Source: Joostella atrarenae (GTDB taxonomy: Bacteria; Bacteroidota; Bacteroidia; Flavobacteriales; Flavobacteriaceae). From it: a stretch of 64,000 bases of DNA. The stretch is taken from NCBI RefSeq assembly GCF_021764745.1, contig NZ_JAETXX010000008.1:126548-190547 (forward strand). Direction: 5' to 3'. Below the pieces are notes generated by a model. The model saw nothing but the letters and a program-made list of their open reading frames with translations, was not told the origin of the DNA and searched no databases. Of this stretch, positions 31,443 through 40,149 are shown one piece after another; position 1 is the first letter of the stretch; each line of letters begins with the position of its first letter. The position numbers and the translations under genes were made by a program.

Positions 31443-32269
31443 TTGAATACAAGATTTATTTTTGAATTATACACTTCAAAATTATTTGTTTGCTTTAATT
31501 TATCTAACCATACTAGGGCTTGATCTTCATCCTCATCGTTACGAGAGATGCAATAATTTAAAAAATAAAAATCACATTTATTTATTGCATCAAGATCTTC
31601 CTCTTTCGTTTTAGAAAGCTTTCTAGACACCCTTTTATGGTTACCCCTGTAAACATCTATAGTCATTTCTAATAATGCCAATTTTTCCTCAAACTTAGGT
31701 TGATTAGTAACCAATTTACTTGATTTGTTTAAATAAGTATCTGCTAATGTGTAAAATTCATTCTTAACTTCATCATCAACTAAAAGAGAGTAATCCATAT
31801 ATTTTTTTGCTAACCTAAATGTGGAAGCAAAGTTCTCATTTTGAAAATAACTTACCATTTCTCTATTCAGGAAAGAAGTGTTTAGCATATACTTTTTCAA
31901 GTATTTAATTAGATTAACTTTACTCTTATATCCAACATCGCTAGCAACTATTTCACCATTAGGGTCGATAACAAAAATATTAGGGATTGAATTCACCCCA
32001 TATCTTCTCGCAAAAGCTGTTTCTGAATCTATATCTATTTTTAAAGGAACAAAACCATCCATAATAAGCTTACTAACCTCTTCTGTATTCCAAGCATCAA
32101 CGTCCATCTTTTTGCATGGGCCACACCAAGTCGCCCAAAAATCGACTACTATAAGTTTATTTTGGACCAATGCTAATTTTTGAGCATCTTCAAAAGAAGT
32201 CATCCAGTTAGTACTATACCCGCTTTGAACAGCCACCAATATTAGTAGTAAAGTAATTATTCGCTTCAT
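31433..32269 (-). CDS. Periplasmic thioredoxin-family protein
   Basis: 278-aa protein with a signal peptide (IITLLLILVAVQSGYS) and an N-terminal thioredoxin fold holding the redox motif WATWCGPCKKMD and the cis-Pro loop GVNSIPNIFV. The C-terminal half (about 145-278) is helical, carries no motif I know and may be a substrate-binding extension. It is likely a periplasmic disulfide reductase or isomerase. It converges with the NamZ-like gene, sharing 10 bases. Confidence 0.82.
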   Translation of the reverse strand: MKRIITLLLILVAVQSGYSTNWMTSFEDAQKLALVQNKLIVVDFWATWCGPCKKMDVDAWNTEEVSKLIMDGFVPLKIDIDSETAFARRYGVNSIPNIFVIDPNGEIVASDVGYKSKVNLIKYLKKYMLNTSFLNREMVSYFQNENFASTFRLAKKYMDYSLLVDDEVKNEFYTLADTYLNKSSKLVTNQPKFEEKLALLEMTIDVYRGNHKRVSRKLSKTKEEDLDAINKCDFYFLNYCISRNDEDEDQALVWLDKLKQTNNFEVYNSKINLVFNQS

Positions 32270-32366
32270 ATGTTAGGTTATTTTCCTTCTAAGATATTTA
32301 TTTTCATTAAAAAATAACAATATAATAGAATTTAATCACAACTCACAGTCATAAAATTCAATAAGG

Positions 32367-32861
32367 TTACTTTGGCAAACGTGATTTCATAGCCTCTACA
32401 ATGTTATAAACAGCAGGACATATAAAAGTATTTTTAATAGTAAGATTACTTATCTGTTGAAATTTCTTCCTATCGGTATGTGGGTATTCCCTACAAGCCT
32501 TAGGGCGCACATCATAAATTAAACAATAATTATCAGCTCCTAAAAAAGTACACGGAACTTCTTGCAAAACGTAATCATTATCCTCATCAATTCTTAAATA
32601 GGAATCTATAAACTGCTGTGGTTTTTGTTTAAAGTGTTTAGAAATACGCTCAATATCTGCATTAGTAAATAATGGTCCAGTAGTTTTGCAGCAATTTGCA
32701 CATGTTAAACAGTCTGTTTTTTCAAACTCAGCATCATGTAGGTCTTGCATTACATAGTCTAGATCTTTTGGCGGTTTCTTTTTAAGCTTCGCGAAATACT
32801 TCTTGTTTTCACTTTGCTTATCTTTTGCCAGTTGCGGTAATTGTCTTAAAAACTCATCCAT
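32367..32861 (-). CDS. YkgJ-family cysteine-cluster protein
   Basis: 164-aa cytoplasmic protein of the YkgJ/UPF0153 type. The cluster CLTCANCC (about residues 56-63) and later Cys residues in VPCTFLGADNYCLIYDVRP and KACREYPHTD form the family's conserved metal- or Fe-S-binding pattern. Function in the family is unclear. It is monocistronic with a candidate -7 box (CAAAAATA on the + strand, 32884-32891). Confidence 0.85.
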   Translation of the reverse strand: MDEFLRQLPQLAKDKQSENKKYFAKLKKKPPKDLDYVMQDLHDAEFEKTDCLTCANCCKTTGPLFTNADIERISKHFKQKPQQFIDSYLRIDEDNDYVLQEVPCTFLGADNYCLIYDVRPKACREYPHTDRKKFQQISNLTIKNTFICPAVYNIVEAMKSRLPK

Positions 32862-32883
32862 AAAATCTAGATTCTTTCAGAAG

Positions 32884-32891
32884 CAAAAATA
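32884..32891 (-). promoter_or_regulatory. Candidate -7 box for the YkgJ-like gene
   Basis: TATTTTTG on the - strand matches TAnnTTTG and lies 23 bases from the ATG. No -33 element is clear. Confidence 0.35.
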
Positions 32892-32944
32892 CAAAAACAT
32901 CTTTTATTAGTCTTTCTATTACACTACACTATCCATTAACTTAC

Positions 32945-32952
32945 TACCTTTG
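32945..32952 (+). promoter_or_regulatory. Candidate -7 box upstream of the 223-aa exported protein gene
   Basis: TACCTTTG matches TAnnTTTG exactly; transcription would start near 32958, leaving a leader of about 125 bases. No ORF is seen between it and the gene at 33083. Confidence 0.35.
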
Positions 32953-33082
32953 TGAAGGCGTACAATGTTAAAGTATACATAATACTAAAAAATAATTATT
33001 GAATTAATTTTATTGCATTACCTTCTTAAACCTTGTTTTTAAATAAAATTGTAGTTAGTTTAGAACAAAAGAATTAAATCTT

Positions 33083-33754
33083 ATGAAAAAAATACTATTA
33101 TTATTCTGCGTCTTAACATTCACATTACTCCATGCCCAACGTGATTTATACGGATATCAAAGTGGTACATTAATAGATACTAGAAGTTCTAATGAATTCG
33201 CTGGAGTTGATGGCTCTCCTTACCTTAAAGGAGATGAATTCACAAAAGGTAAAATTCTCACGGATGAAAAGGTATATGAAAATGTAGATTTACGCTATAA
33301 TGTCTACAAAGACTTTATTGAAATAAAAGTATCTGAATCTGAGATATATAAAGGCTCTACTAAGTCAAATTTCTCATATGAAGTACATGGAGAAAAACTA
33401 TACTTAATGAATTACATAGATAATGAGGTAAAGAAGACTGGTTATTTGTCTTGCATTGCATGTTCTAAAGACGATATGCTCTTGAATAAATATACTAAAA
33501 CATACTACCCTCCAGAAGAAGCTAATACGGGCTACCAAAAAAGCAAACCTGCTAAATTTAGTAATAATGAAGAATACTATATTAAATTAAAAAGTAATTT
33601 ATACGCTATTCCATTAGAAAACAACACAAAGAAAATTTTAAGTCAGTTTAATAATAAACAACTAGATAAGTTTGTAAAAGAAAACAAGCTAAACTTAAAG
33701 AAAGAAGATGATCTTATTACTTTTTTTAAATATTACATCAACCTCAACCAATAA
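33083..33754 (+). CDS. Exported protein of unknown function, 223 aa
   Basis: I do not recognise this family. It has a clear Sec signal peptide (ILLLFCVLTFTLLHAQ) and a mature part of about 205 residues that looks beta-rich in the first half (YENVDLRYNVYKDFIEIKVS, YEVHGEKLYLMNYID) with a CIAC motif near residue 125, then a Lys-rich helical end. It is directly followed, with no gap, by the methyltransferase gene at 33755, so the two are co-transcribed. The pairing of a secreted and a cytosolic protein gives no clear functional hint. Confidence 0.75.
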   Translation: MKKILLLFCVLTFTLLHAQRDLYGYQSGTLIDTRSSNEFAGVDGSPYLKGDEFTKGKILTDEKVYENVDLRYNVYKDFIEIKVSESEIYKGSTKSNFSYEVHGEKLYLMNYIDNEVKKTGYLSCIACSKDDMLLNKYTKTYYPPEEANTGYQKSKPAKFSNNEEYYIKLKSNLYAIPLENNTKKILSQFNNKQLDKFVKENKLNLKKEDDLITFFKYYINLNQ

Positions 33755-34462
33755 ATGAAAGATCTCTTCGGAAAAGCAATACTCGATTATTATCACAAAA
33801 ACCTATCGGAAGATATATTAACAGAAACTTCCATCTCTGATGAGGACGTTCTTCCTATCTCTTATTTATTTAGAAGTTATAAAGATATGCCTCCTTTAGA
33901 AAGAGAAGCTTTAAAGGAAAGTTTTGGAAACGTGCTAGATATAGGCTGTGGTGCAGGAAGTCATTCATTATACTTACAAGAAACAAAAAAGCTTTCTGTG
34001 ACTGCTTTAGATATTTCTGAAGGTGCAATTAAAATCACTAAAGAAAGGGGTGTCAAAAATGTTATCCAACAGGATATTTTTCAACTAAAAGAAAAGAAAT
34101 ACGATACTATTTTGATGTTGATGAATGGAACTGGAATTTTTGGAACTTATAAAAGTGTTCCAGAAAAGCTAAAACATTTAAAAAGTTTACTTTCTGAAAA
34201 GGGACAAATTCTAATCGATTCTTCTGATATTATCTATATGTTCGATGAAGATGAAGATGGTGGGAAATGGGTGCCAATGGACAACGATTACTATGGCGAA
34301 CTCACCTATACTCTTAAATATAAAGGTGAAGTAGAAACTACTACTTGGCTCTATTTAGACTTTAATACCTTATCCCTTTTCTGTGAAATGGTAGGCCTAA
34401 AATGCGAGCAAATAGCTACAGGTGATAACTACGACTACTTAGCAAAAATTACAATCGCATGA
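33755..34462 (+). CDS. Class I SAM-dependent methyltransferase
   Basis: 235-aa Rossmann methyltransferase. Motif I is NVLDIGCGAGSHSLYL (about 66-81), the acidic end of strand 2 is TALDIS, and DTILMLMNGTGIFGTY is the motif IV region. Substrate is not readable. The ATG abuts the stop of the preceding exported protein. Confidence 0.85.
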   Translation: MKDLFGKAILDYYHKNLSEDILTETSISDEDVLPISYLFRSYKDMPPLEREALKESFGNVLDIGCGAGSHSLYLQETKKLSVTALDISEGAIKITKERGVKNVIQQDIFQLKEKKYDTILMLMNGTGIFGTYKSVPEKLKHLKSLLSEKGQILIDSSDIIYMFDEDEDGGKWVPMDNDYYGELTYTLKYKGEVETTTWLYLDFNTLSLFCEMVGLKCEQIATGDNYDYLAKITIA

Positions 34463-34500
34463 AAATATCTTAAAAAATAAAAAGAGATACTACGGGCCTT

Positions 34501-35133
34501 TTAAGGAATGTTTAGGTATTTATGAGTCTGTAGCGATACTTTCCATTTAGGATTTTTCATTACATATTCTACAATTTCAGGAATAATGGTATCACGCTTA
34601 CTCCATTCTGGTTGCAGGTATAAAATGCAATCTTTATTAACTTTTGCTGCTTGCTCTTCAGCAAACTTAAAGTCACTTTTATTATAAACAATACACTTCA
34701 ACTCATGTGCTTTCTCATACACTTCAGCTGTTGGCAGTTTTAACTTTTTTGGAGATAAACAAATCCAATCCCAAGTACCTGTTAGCTCATAAGCCCCAGA
34801 AGTTTCTATGTGGATTTTCAAACCCTTTTCTTTCAACTTAGAGGTAATATAGGTCATATCCCAAGTTAGAGGTTCCCCTCCAGTAATTACAATTGTATCA
34901 GAATATTTAGCAGCATTCTCAACAATGGTTTCCACAGCAGTCGGGGGATGCGTATCTGCATTCCAACTTTCTTTCACATCACACCAATGGCAACCTACAT
35001 CACAACCTCCTATTCTTATGAAATAAGCTGCTGTTCCTTTATGAAATCCCTCCCCTTGTATCGTGTAAAACTCCTCCATTAATGGAAGCATTTCTCCTGC
35101 ATTTACCTTCGCTAAAATTGCTTCTTTTGTCAT
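34501..35133 (-). CDS. queE: 7-carboxy-7-deazaguanine synthase QueE
   Basis: Radical-SAM enzyme converting 6-carboxytetrahydropterin to 7-carboxy-7-deazaguanine in queuosine biosynthesis. The [4Fe-4S] motif is CDVGCHWCD, after the typical EEFYTIQGEGFHKGTAAYF entry. VITGGEPLTWD and IHIETSGAY are the SAM-binding and core blocks. Its 210 aa is the normal compact QueE length. No other queuosine genes are adjacent. Confidence 0.93.
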   Translation of the reverse strand: MTKEAILAKVNAGEMLPLMEEFYTIQGEGFHKGTAAYFIRIGGCDVGCHWCDVKESWNADTHPPTAVETIVENAAKYSDTIVITGGEPLTWDMTYITSKLKEKGLKIHIETSGAYELTGTWDWICLSPKKLKLPTAEVYEKAHELKCIVYNKSDFKFAEEQAAKVNKDCILYLQPEWSKRDTIIPEIVEYVMKNPKWKVSLQTHKYLNIP

Positions 35134-35137
35134 GCTG

Positions 35138-35145
35138 CAAAGATA
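35138..35145 (-). promoter_or_regulatory. Candidate -7 box for queE, near-leaderless
   Basis: TATCTTTG on the - strand lies only 4 bases before the ATG, so transcription would start at or next to the start codon. No -33 element is clear. Confidence 0.4.
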
Positions 35146-35347
35146 CGGTTTCCTTTTATATTTTTTAAGCTCCTTAGTTATGAAGTTATATTGTTTCTCA
35201 TTTTAGAAGAAAATAGCTTATCCTACTAAATAATCATTCGTTACAGAAATTAACTTTTCATACAATCATACATAAGTAAGTTATTAGAAAATATCCCTTT
35301 CAACTTAATAAAGTTTAGACTATTTTAGTAGCAAAGAATTTAAGTTT

Positions 35348-36862
35348 ATGAGCAATAAAGAAGCTTTTTTTAAGCATATAACAGAAGGAAATACTACCAA
35401 AGGAGATTATATTAATATAGGAGCCGCAATGTTAGATGGTGAACCGATACAAGAAGCCTATGTAAAAATCCCTCTTAAAACTTTAAATCGTCATGGACTT
35501 ATTGCCGGAGCCACAGGAACTGGAAAAACTAAAACCCTTCAGATTCTAGCAGAAAACCTGTCTGAAAAAGGAATTCCTGTTTTATTAATGGACTTAAAAG
35601 GGGATTTGAGCGGACTAGCACAACCTGGTGACAAGAATACTAAAATTGACGAGCGTCATGCTAAAATTGGTTTTCCGTATCAAGCTAAAAAATTCCCAAT
35701 TGATATTCTTACACTCTCAGAGCAAAAAGGTGTAAAACTAAGGGCTACTGTTTCAGAGTTTGGACCTATTTTATTGTCGCGAATTTTAGATCTTACCGAT
35801 ACACAGCAAGGAATTGTAGCTGTACTTTTTAAATATTGCGATGATAATAAATTACCACTCCTAGACTTAAAAGATTTCAAAAAAATATTACAATATGCTA
35901 CTTCTGAAGGCAAAGAAGAATTTAAAGAAGCTTACGGAAGAATTTCAACTTCTTCTACGGGAGCTATCTTAAGAAAGATTATAGAGCTAGAACAGCAAGG
36001 AGCCGATTTATTTTTTGGAGAAAAATCTTTTGATGTTGACGATTTGGTTCGAATTGATAAAAACGGACAAGGTTTTATAAATATCATTAGACTAACAGAT
36101 ATTCAAGACAAGCCTAAGCTCTTTTCTACCTTTATGCTAAGCTTGCTAGCAGAAGTATATTCTACTTTCCCTGAACAAGGAGATAGCGACAGACCAGAAT
36201 TAGTCATTTTTATAGATGAAGCACACCTAATATTTAACGAAGCCTCCTCTGCTCTAAAAAATCAAATAGAGAGCATTGTAAAATTGATTCGATCAAAAGG
36301 AATTGGTCTTTATTTTGTTACTCAAAATCCAACAGATGTCCCGGATGCTGTATTATCTCAGCTAGGTCTTAAGATACAACATGCATTACGTGCTTTTACT
36401 GCTAAAGACAGGAAAGCTATAAAGTTAACTGCCGAAAACTATCCTATTTCTGAATTTTATAATACTGCGGAAGTGCTTACATCGTTAGGGATTGGAGAAG
36501 CTTTAATCTCTGCTTTAGATGAAAAAGGACGACCTACTCCACTTTCTGCAACCATGCTTAGAGCGCCCATGAGCAGAATGGACATACTTACTGACTCAGA
36601 AATAGAAGATGTCTTGAACAATTCTAAACTCATTAATAAATACAATGAAGTGATTGATAGAGACAGCGCTTACGAGATTCTAAATCGTAAGATAGAAAAG
36701 TCTCAAACAGAAGAAGCCCAAGAAAAAGCAAAAGAGGCTCAAAAAAAGGTTTCTAAAAGTACTACTAGAAAAAGTAGCGCTATGAATCCTATTCTTAAAG
36801 TACTTACTAGTGCTACTTTTATTAGAGGTGTGATGGGCATTTTAAACAAAGCGATGCGATAG
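35348..36862 (+). CDS. HerA-like ATPase (YjgR/DUF853 type)
   Basis: 504-aa P-loop ATPase of the HerA/FtsK group. Walker A is AGATGTGKTKTLQ (about 56-68), Walker B is ELVIFIDEAHLIF (about 283-295), and a sensor Gln lies in YFVTQNPTDVPD. It matches the YjgR type, which lacks the N-terminal HAS barrel of archaeal HerA and has no NurA neighbour. The C-terminus after about residue 440 is Lys/Glu-rich and then hydrophobic. Cellular role is undefined. It is monocistronic with a strong terminator. Confidence 0.87.
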   Translation: MSNKEAFFKHITEGNTTKGDYINIGAAMLDGEPIQEAYVKIPLKTLNRHGLIAGATGTGKTKTLQILAENLSEKGIPVLLMDLKGDLSGLAQPGDKNTKIDERHAKIGFPYQAKKFPIDILTLSEQKGVKLRATVSEFGPILLSRILDLTDTQQGIVAVLFKYCDDNKLPLLDLKDFKKILQYATSEGKEEFKEAYGRISTSSTGAILRKIIELEQQGADLFFGEKSFDVDDLVRIDKNGQGFINIIRLTDIQDKPKLFSTFMLSLLAEVYSTFPEQGDSDRPELVIFIDEAHLIFNEASSALKNQIESIVKLIRSKGIGLYFVTQNPTDVPDAVLSQLGLKIQHALRAFTAKDRKAIKLTAENYPISEFYNTAEVLTSLGIGEALISALDEKGRPTPLSATMLRAPMSRMDILTDSEIEDVLNNSKLINKYNEVIDRDSAYEILNRKIEKSQTEEAQEKAKEAQKKVSKSTTRKSSAMNPILKVLTSATFIRGVMGILNKAMR

Positions 36863-36917
36863 TAAACACTATATAAATATTTACAATAGTAATATTATGG
36901 TATGCTAAATATAGTGC

Positions 36918-36960
36918 ATAAAAAAACGGGACTTAATAAATTAAGTCCCGTTTCAATTTT
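36918..36960 (+). terminator. Rho-independent terminator after the HerA-like gene
   Basis: A 14-bp stem (36924-36937 with 36940-36953, AAACGGGACTTAAT) with a minimal loop and T-rich tail. It can also stop the small - strand gene that ends at 37008. Confidence 0.8.
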
Positions 36961-37007
36961 TTAGAAAAATGTGGTTTCAATACACTTCCCCAAAGTGCAA
37001 CATCTTA

Positions 37008-37148
37008 TTAAAAATCTTTCTTTACCACTGCATTTTTCAATTTCATATAGCTTTCTTTAGACTTTTTATAGTCATACCAACTAATTAAACCCAATAAAAT
37101 TAAACCTGGCAAAAATAAAAGCTGAATAAGTAAAAAAAACATTTCCAT
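37008..37148 (-). CDS. Small membrane protein, 46 aa
   Basis: ATG-started ORF reading MEMFFLLIQLLFLPGLILLG then a basic tail (WYDYKKSKESYMKLKNAVVKK in part). It has one hydrophobic span followed by a Tyr/Lys-rich cytosolic end, the layout of many flavobacterial micro membrane proteins. I do not recognise the family. It stands alone in a 447-base gap between the HerA-like terminator and mscS; bases 37149-37309 show nothing else. Confidence 0.45.
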   Translation of the reverse strand: MEMFFLLIQLLFLPGLILLGLISWYDYKKSKESYMKLKNAVVKKDF

Positions 37149-37309
37149 AAATGATGTCTATTAATTGTGTGTTATCCTAAAAAAGTTCCCTCAAACTTCT
37201 CTTGTATTAATTTAGACACATCATTTTCTAATAGGTCACATCTTTTTTTATATTTTTTTAAAACTATTTAATAAAAACGAATCTAACATACTGATAAACA
37301 TATATTTAA

Positions 37310-38137
37310 TTAATCTAAAATTTCTATTTTTTTATTTACAATTAATTTTATTGGTACCACTATCTTCTTATTATTATCACTTTTTATTACCATAGATATA
37401 TTATTTATAGAAAGAACTACGCCCTCTACATCATCAAACCTAATACGTTTACCTATGGCAAAATTCTTTCTAGAATAAAAACCTAATAACAATCTAAAAA
37501 TCACCTCTCGAGAACCGAGTCCAAATGCTATTGCAAAGGCTGCTAAAAATGCACCTATAATTAGGAAAAAGTTTTTAGTGATTATTTCTGTATCTACTCC
37601 CGCTTGATTTAAAGCCATTACAGATACCACTACAAAAACTAAATAAAAAACAATCATACTTATTGCCTTTGATCCGTTCATGTCGAAAGCTTTCAATCCA
37701 GATTGGATTGTCTTTCTCAGAAGAATGGCACCATAAATTCCCACAAAGAATATCAATACAGCACTGAATATCTTTGGAAGGTATTCAACTAATTTTCCTA
37801 CTTCATTAGAAACAATGGTAAGTCCTAATATATCGGAACCTACAATAATTAAAATCAATATTAAAAACCATTTTATAAAGGCCAAAATTATCTTTGTTGG
37901 CTTTATTTTTATGCTAGAACCAAACAAAGGGTTTTTATCATTCGCATTTTCAAAAAGAGAATCTATTTTAGTAAACTTAAGAGATTTCTTTACTATAAAT
38001 AATATAAACTTCAGCAAAAGCCAGCTTATAACTATATAAAAAATAGTTCCTAAAATAATTGGCAACACATCTACAAAGTCGCTATATAGGTTGTTTAGTA
38101 TTTCAAAATTCAGGTTTGCTTGTATAATTTTATTCAT
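37310..38137 (-). CDS. MscS-type mechanosensitive channel
   Basis: 275-aa small-conductance mechanosensitive channel-type protein. Four hydrophobic segments lie at about 22-48, 88-108, 125-147 and 160-185. The pore-lining region and beta domain show IAFGLGSREVIFRLLLGFYS and FAIGKRIRFDDVEGVVLSI. It is compact and lacks a long C-terminal cage domain. It is the last gene of a three-gene operon with an ECF sigma factor and a 58-aa protein; its ATG overlaps the stop of the latter by 8 bases. Confidence 0.85.
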   Translation of the reverse strand: MNKIIQANLNFEILNNLYSDFVDVLPIILGTIFYIVISWLLLKFILFIVKKSLKFTKIDSLFENANDKNPLFGSSIKIKPTKIILAFIKWFLILILIIVGSDILGLTIVSNEVGKLVEYLPKIFSAVLIFFVGIYGAILLRKTIQSGLKAFDMNGSKAISMIVFYLVFVVVSVMALNQAGVDTEIITKNFFLIIGAFLAAFAIAFGLGSREVIFRLLLGFYSRKNFAIGKRIRFDDVEGVVLSINNISMVIKSDNNKKIVVPIKLIVNKKIEILD

Positions 38138-38306
38138 CTTTATCTTTTAAATTTAAAATGTCAGTCAATGTATCTGGATACTTTATCATAAATAGATCTG
38201 CAATATCTAGTGATAATTTAATCATATCAACATCTTCCATTACCTTTCCTTTTACAGATTCTGGTAATTTCTCGTTGCTTATTATTTTTTTGAAAGGATT
38301 ATCCAT
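38130..38306 (-). CDS. Small acidic/amphipathic protein, 58 aa, between sigma factor and MscS
   Basis: ATG-started ORF reading MDNPFKKIISNEKLPESVK and onward to DILNLKDKDE, predicted soluble and helical. It starts 2 bases after the sigma-factor stop and its stop overlaps the mscS start by 8 bases, so its place in the operon is strong evidence that it is translated. The length and position between a sigma factor and a membrane protein would suit a small sigma-binding regulator, but no anti-sigma motif (for example zinc-finger Cys/His) is present. Function unknown. Confidence 0.75.
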   Translation of the reverse strand: MDNPFKKIISNEKLPESVKGKVMEDVDMIKLSLDIADLFMIKYPDTLTDILNLKDKDE

Positions 38307-38308
38307 TA

Positions 38309-38881
38309 CTACAGGTTGTTATATATTTCAATTAAACGTCCTTTAGCTCTATTCAATCGCATTTTAACTGCGCTGGCACCTATCTCTAATAAATCTTGAA
38401 TCTCTTTAATCGACAAATCATCTTGATAACGCATCAACAAGATCATTTTGTCATTTGGCTCCATCTCTTTAAGGGCCAGATTAAGGTTATCAGACTTCAT
38501 TTGATAAATGTTTTCGTCATCAATTTCTTCATAATTTTCGGTATTGGTTGGTATTTCATCAGTTAAAATGAATTTTTTATTTCTCTTATTCATATTACGT
38601 TGCACATAATTCACACAGAAATTATAGGTAAAAGAATATAACCATGTAGAAAACTTAGCATTTCCTTTATAGGTTTTAAGCTTTAAAAATAAATGAATAA
38701 ATATATCGTGAGTTAAATCCTGTGCCTCCTCTGAAGCATGTGTAAAACTGAGGCATTTATTATATACAACGTGTGAATACCTGTCGTATAAAATGGCAAA
38801 TAAATGCGTATTATTTGTAGCTACAATCTTAGCTACGAGCGTCTCATCATCTATATTATCGTCTACTTGTGATCGATCCAA
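38309..38881 (-). CDS. ECF-type RNA polymerase sigma factor
   Basis: 190-aa sigma-70 family protein with only regions 2 and 4. Region 2: LFAILYDRYSHVVYNKCL, ASEEAQDLTHDIFIHLF and FSTWLYSFTYNFCVNYVQR. Region 4: NDKMILLMRYQDDLSIKEIQ then ASAVKMRLNRAKGRL as recognition helix. No classical FecR-type anti-sigma gene follows; instead a 58-aa protein and MscS do, suggesting a cell-envelope or osmotic stress regulon. Confidence 0.92.
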   Translation of the reverse strand: MDRSQVDDNIDDETLVAKIVATNNTHLFAILYDRYSHVVYNKCLSFTHASEEAQDLTHDIFIHLFLKLKTYKGNAKFSTWLYSFTYNFCVNYVQRNMNKRNKKFILTDEIPTNTENYEEIDDENIYQMKSDNLNLALKEMEPNDKMILLMRYQDDLSIKEIQDLLEIGASAVKMRLNRAKGRLIEIYNNL

Positions 38882-38975
38882 AATAATATATCGTTTAAGC
38901 TCATAGTTGGGTTTTACTCATTTAGACACATAAACTAGAAAATGGTCACATTTTTATTTATAACTCAACGTGCAT

Positions 38976-39461
38976 TCATTTTCTAAAAATAGCATCTGTA
39001 GCTGTTTCTCTAAAGTTAAAAATTTTTATGATACGATTTCCTATTATTTTACCAGCTACTAATCTTCCTAAAAACCCTAATGGCAATTTATAAGACACAA
39101 TATCATTCATTGCTGTTTTTCCGTCGGGAGTACTTTTAAAATGATGTTCATGATGCCACATAACATATGGACCAAAACGTTGCTCGTCTATAAAAATCTT
39201 TTGATTTTCAACGTGTGTTATTTCCGTAACCCAGTTTGAGCGAACAAAAGGAAGGATTTTAATAGAATAAGTAATTATCTGCCCTGTATACGCTTCTTCA
39301 GATGGCGAAGAAGTTATCTTAAAATCCATATCCTTTGGAGTAAGTTCATTTAAGTTTTTAGGCTTTGAAAAATAATCCCAAACAGTTTCGATTTCTGAAT
39401 TTAAAATTTGAGAAGTTTTCAATTGATAAATTCCAGACTGATATGTAAGCTTAAGACTCAT
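38976..39461 (-). CDS. SRPBCC-fold protein ending the carotenoid operon
   Basis: 161-aa START-like/SRPBCC protein (ligand-binding helix-grip fold), with the pattern LNSEIETVWDYFSKPKNLNE, FGPYVMWHHEHHF and DIVSYKLPLG. The ATG at 39459-39461 (MSLKLTYQSG) is chosen over a longer frame that would overlap crtY by about 100 bases; it overlaps the crtY stop by 11 bases, in keeping with the coupled genes upstream. Role in carotenoid biology is unproven; binding a hydrophobic intermediate is one possibility. Confidence 0.82.
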   Translation of the reverse strand: MSLKLTYQSGIYQLKTSQILNSEIETVWDYFSKPKNLNELTPKDMDFKITSSPSEEAYTGQIITYSIKILPFVRSNWVTEITHVENQKIFIDEQRFGPYVMWHHEHHFKSTPDGKTAMNDIVSYKLPLGFLGRLVAGKIIGNRIIKIFNFRETATDAIFRK

Positions 39462-40149
39462 TGCTAGTTCTTTTAAAATATTCAAACAATAAAACACTTC
39501 CGTAGAGCAGAGAAAAACAATAAAAGAAATCCTCGACAGGAATAGTACCAACTCTAATTCCTAAATTCTCCATATCGTTATAATACACAATTGGCTCATC
39601 TGTAAAAGATCCTGTAAGCCATGAATTAACAATATAAAAAGGAATTAGAATTATTAAAAAAGACAGTAGATATCTTCTTAAGATACTGTAATTTCTTATA
39701 ATTTGAAGGAACATTAACAAGCTAAACAGTCCAAAGCTACATAGCGTATAAATCTTATTGTAATTTGTAATGGCTACAGAAACTGCAACTAAAAATAGTA
39801 ATGCACTTACATATTTAACTGTTTTAGCGCCTAGTCTCGGTGAAGGAAAAAAGTAAAGTAATGAATAGTGAATAAAATTACTTGCGTATGGAATTAATAA
39901 AAAGAAAAGCCACTCTTCTATTGGAAGGTGAAAAATATCTATTCCTACTAAATAACGATCGTTAAAACCCCAAACATCCTCAATAGTGAAGTAAATATCC
40001 CATCCTACAAAAAAGACTCCTACAAGAATAATAGCCGCAAAATAAGGTTTCCAATATTGAATAAAATGAAGGCGTTTACGCTCAAAACTATAAAGAAAAG
40101 GTATTAAGAAACTAAAAACATCCAATAATAAATAAAGATACTTTTCCAC
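39451..40149 (-). CDS. crtY: Lycopene beta-cyclase, fused heterodimer type
   Basis: 232-aa polytopic membrane protein of the CrtYc/CrtYd type, which closes both beta-ionone rings on lycopene. Both halves are joined in one chain: the active motif appears as LPIEEWLFFLLIP in the first half and IPVEDFFYCF in the second, each a PxE(E/D) signature. About six to seven hydrophobic segments span the protein. It shares one base with crtZ upstream and overlaps the SRPBCC gene downstream. It is unrelated in sequence to flavin-type CrtY. Confidence 0.9.
   Translation of the reverse strand: MEKYLYLLLDVFSFLIPFLYSFERKRLHFIQYWKPYFAAIILVGVFFVGWDIYFTIEDVWGFNDRYLVGIDIFHLPIEEWLFFLLIPYASNFIHYSLLYFFPSPRLGAKTVKYVSALLFLVAVSVAITNYNKIYTLCSFGLFSLLMFLQIIRNYSILRRYLLSFLIILIPFYIVNSWLTGSFTDEPIVYYNDMENLGIRVGTIPVEDFFYCFSLLYGSVLLFEYFKRTSNES

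Noticed and set aside
39462-39551. Longer N-terminus for the SRPBCC protein
   Set aside because: It would overlap crtY by about 100 bases and reads through crtY's coding frame; the ATG at 39461 keeps the short overlap seen across the operon.
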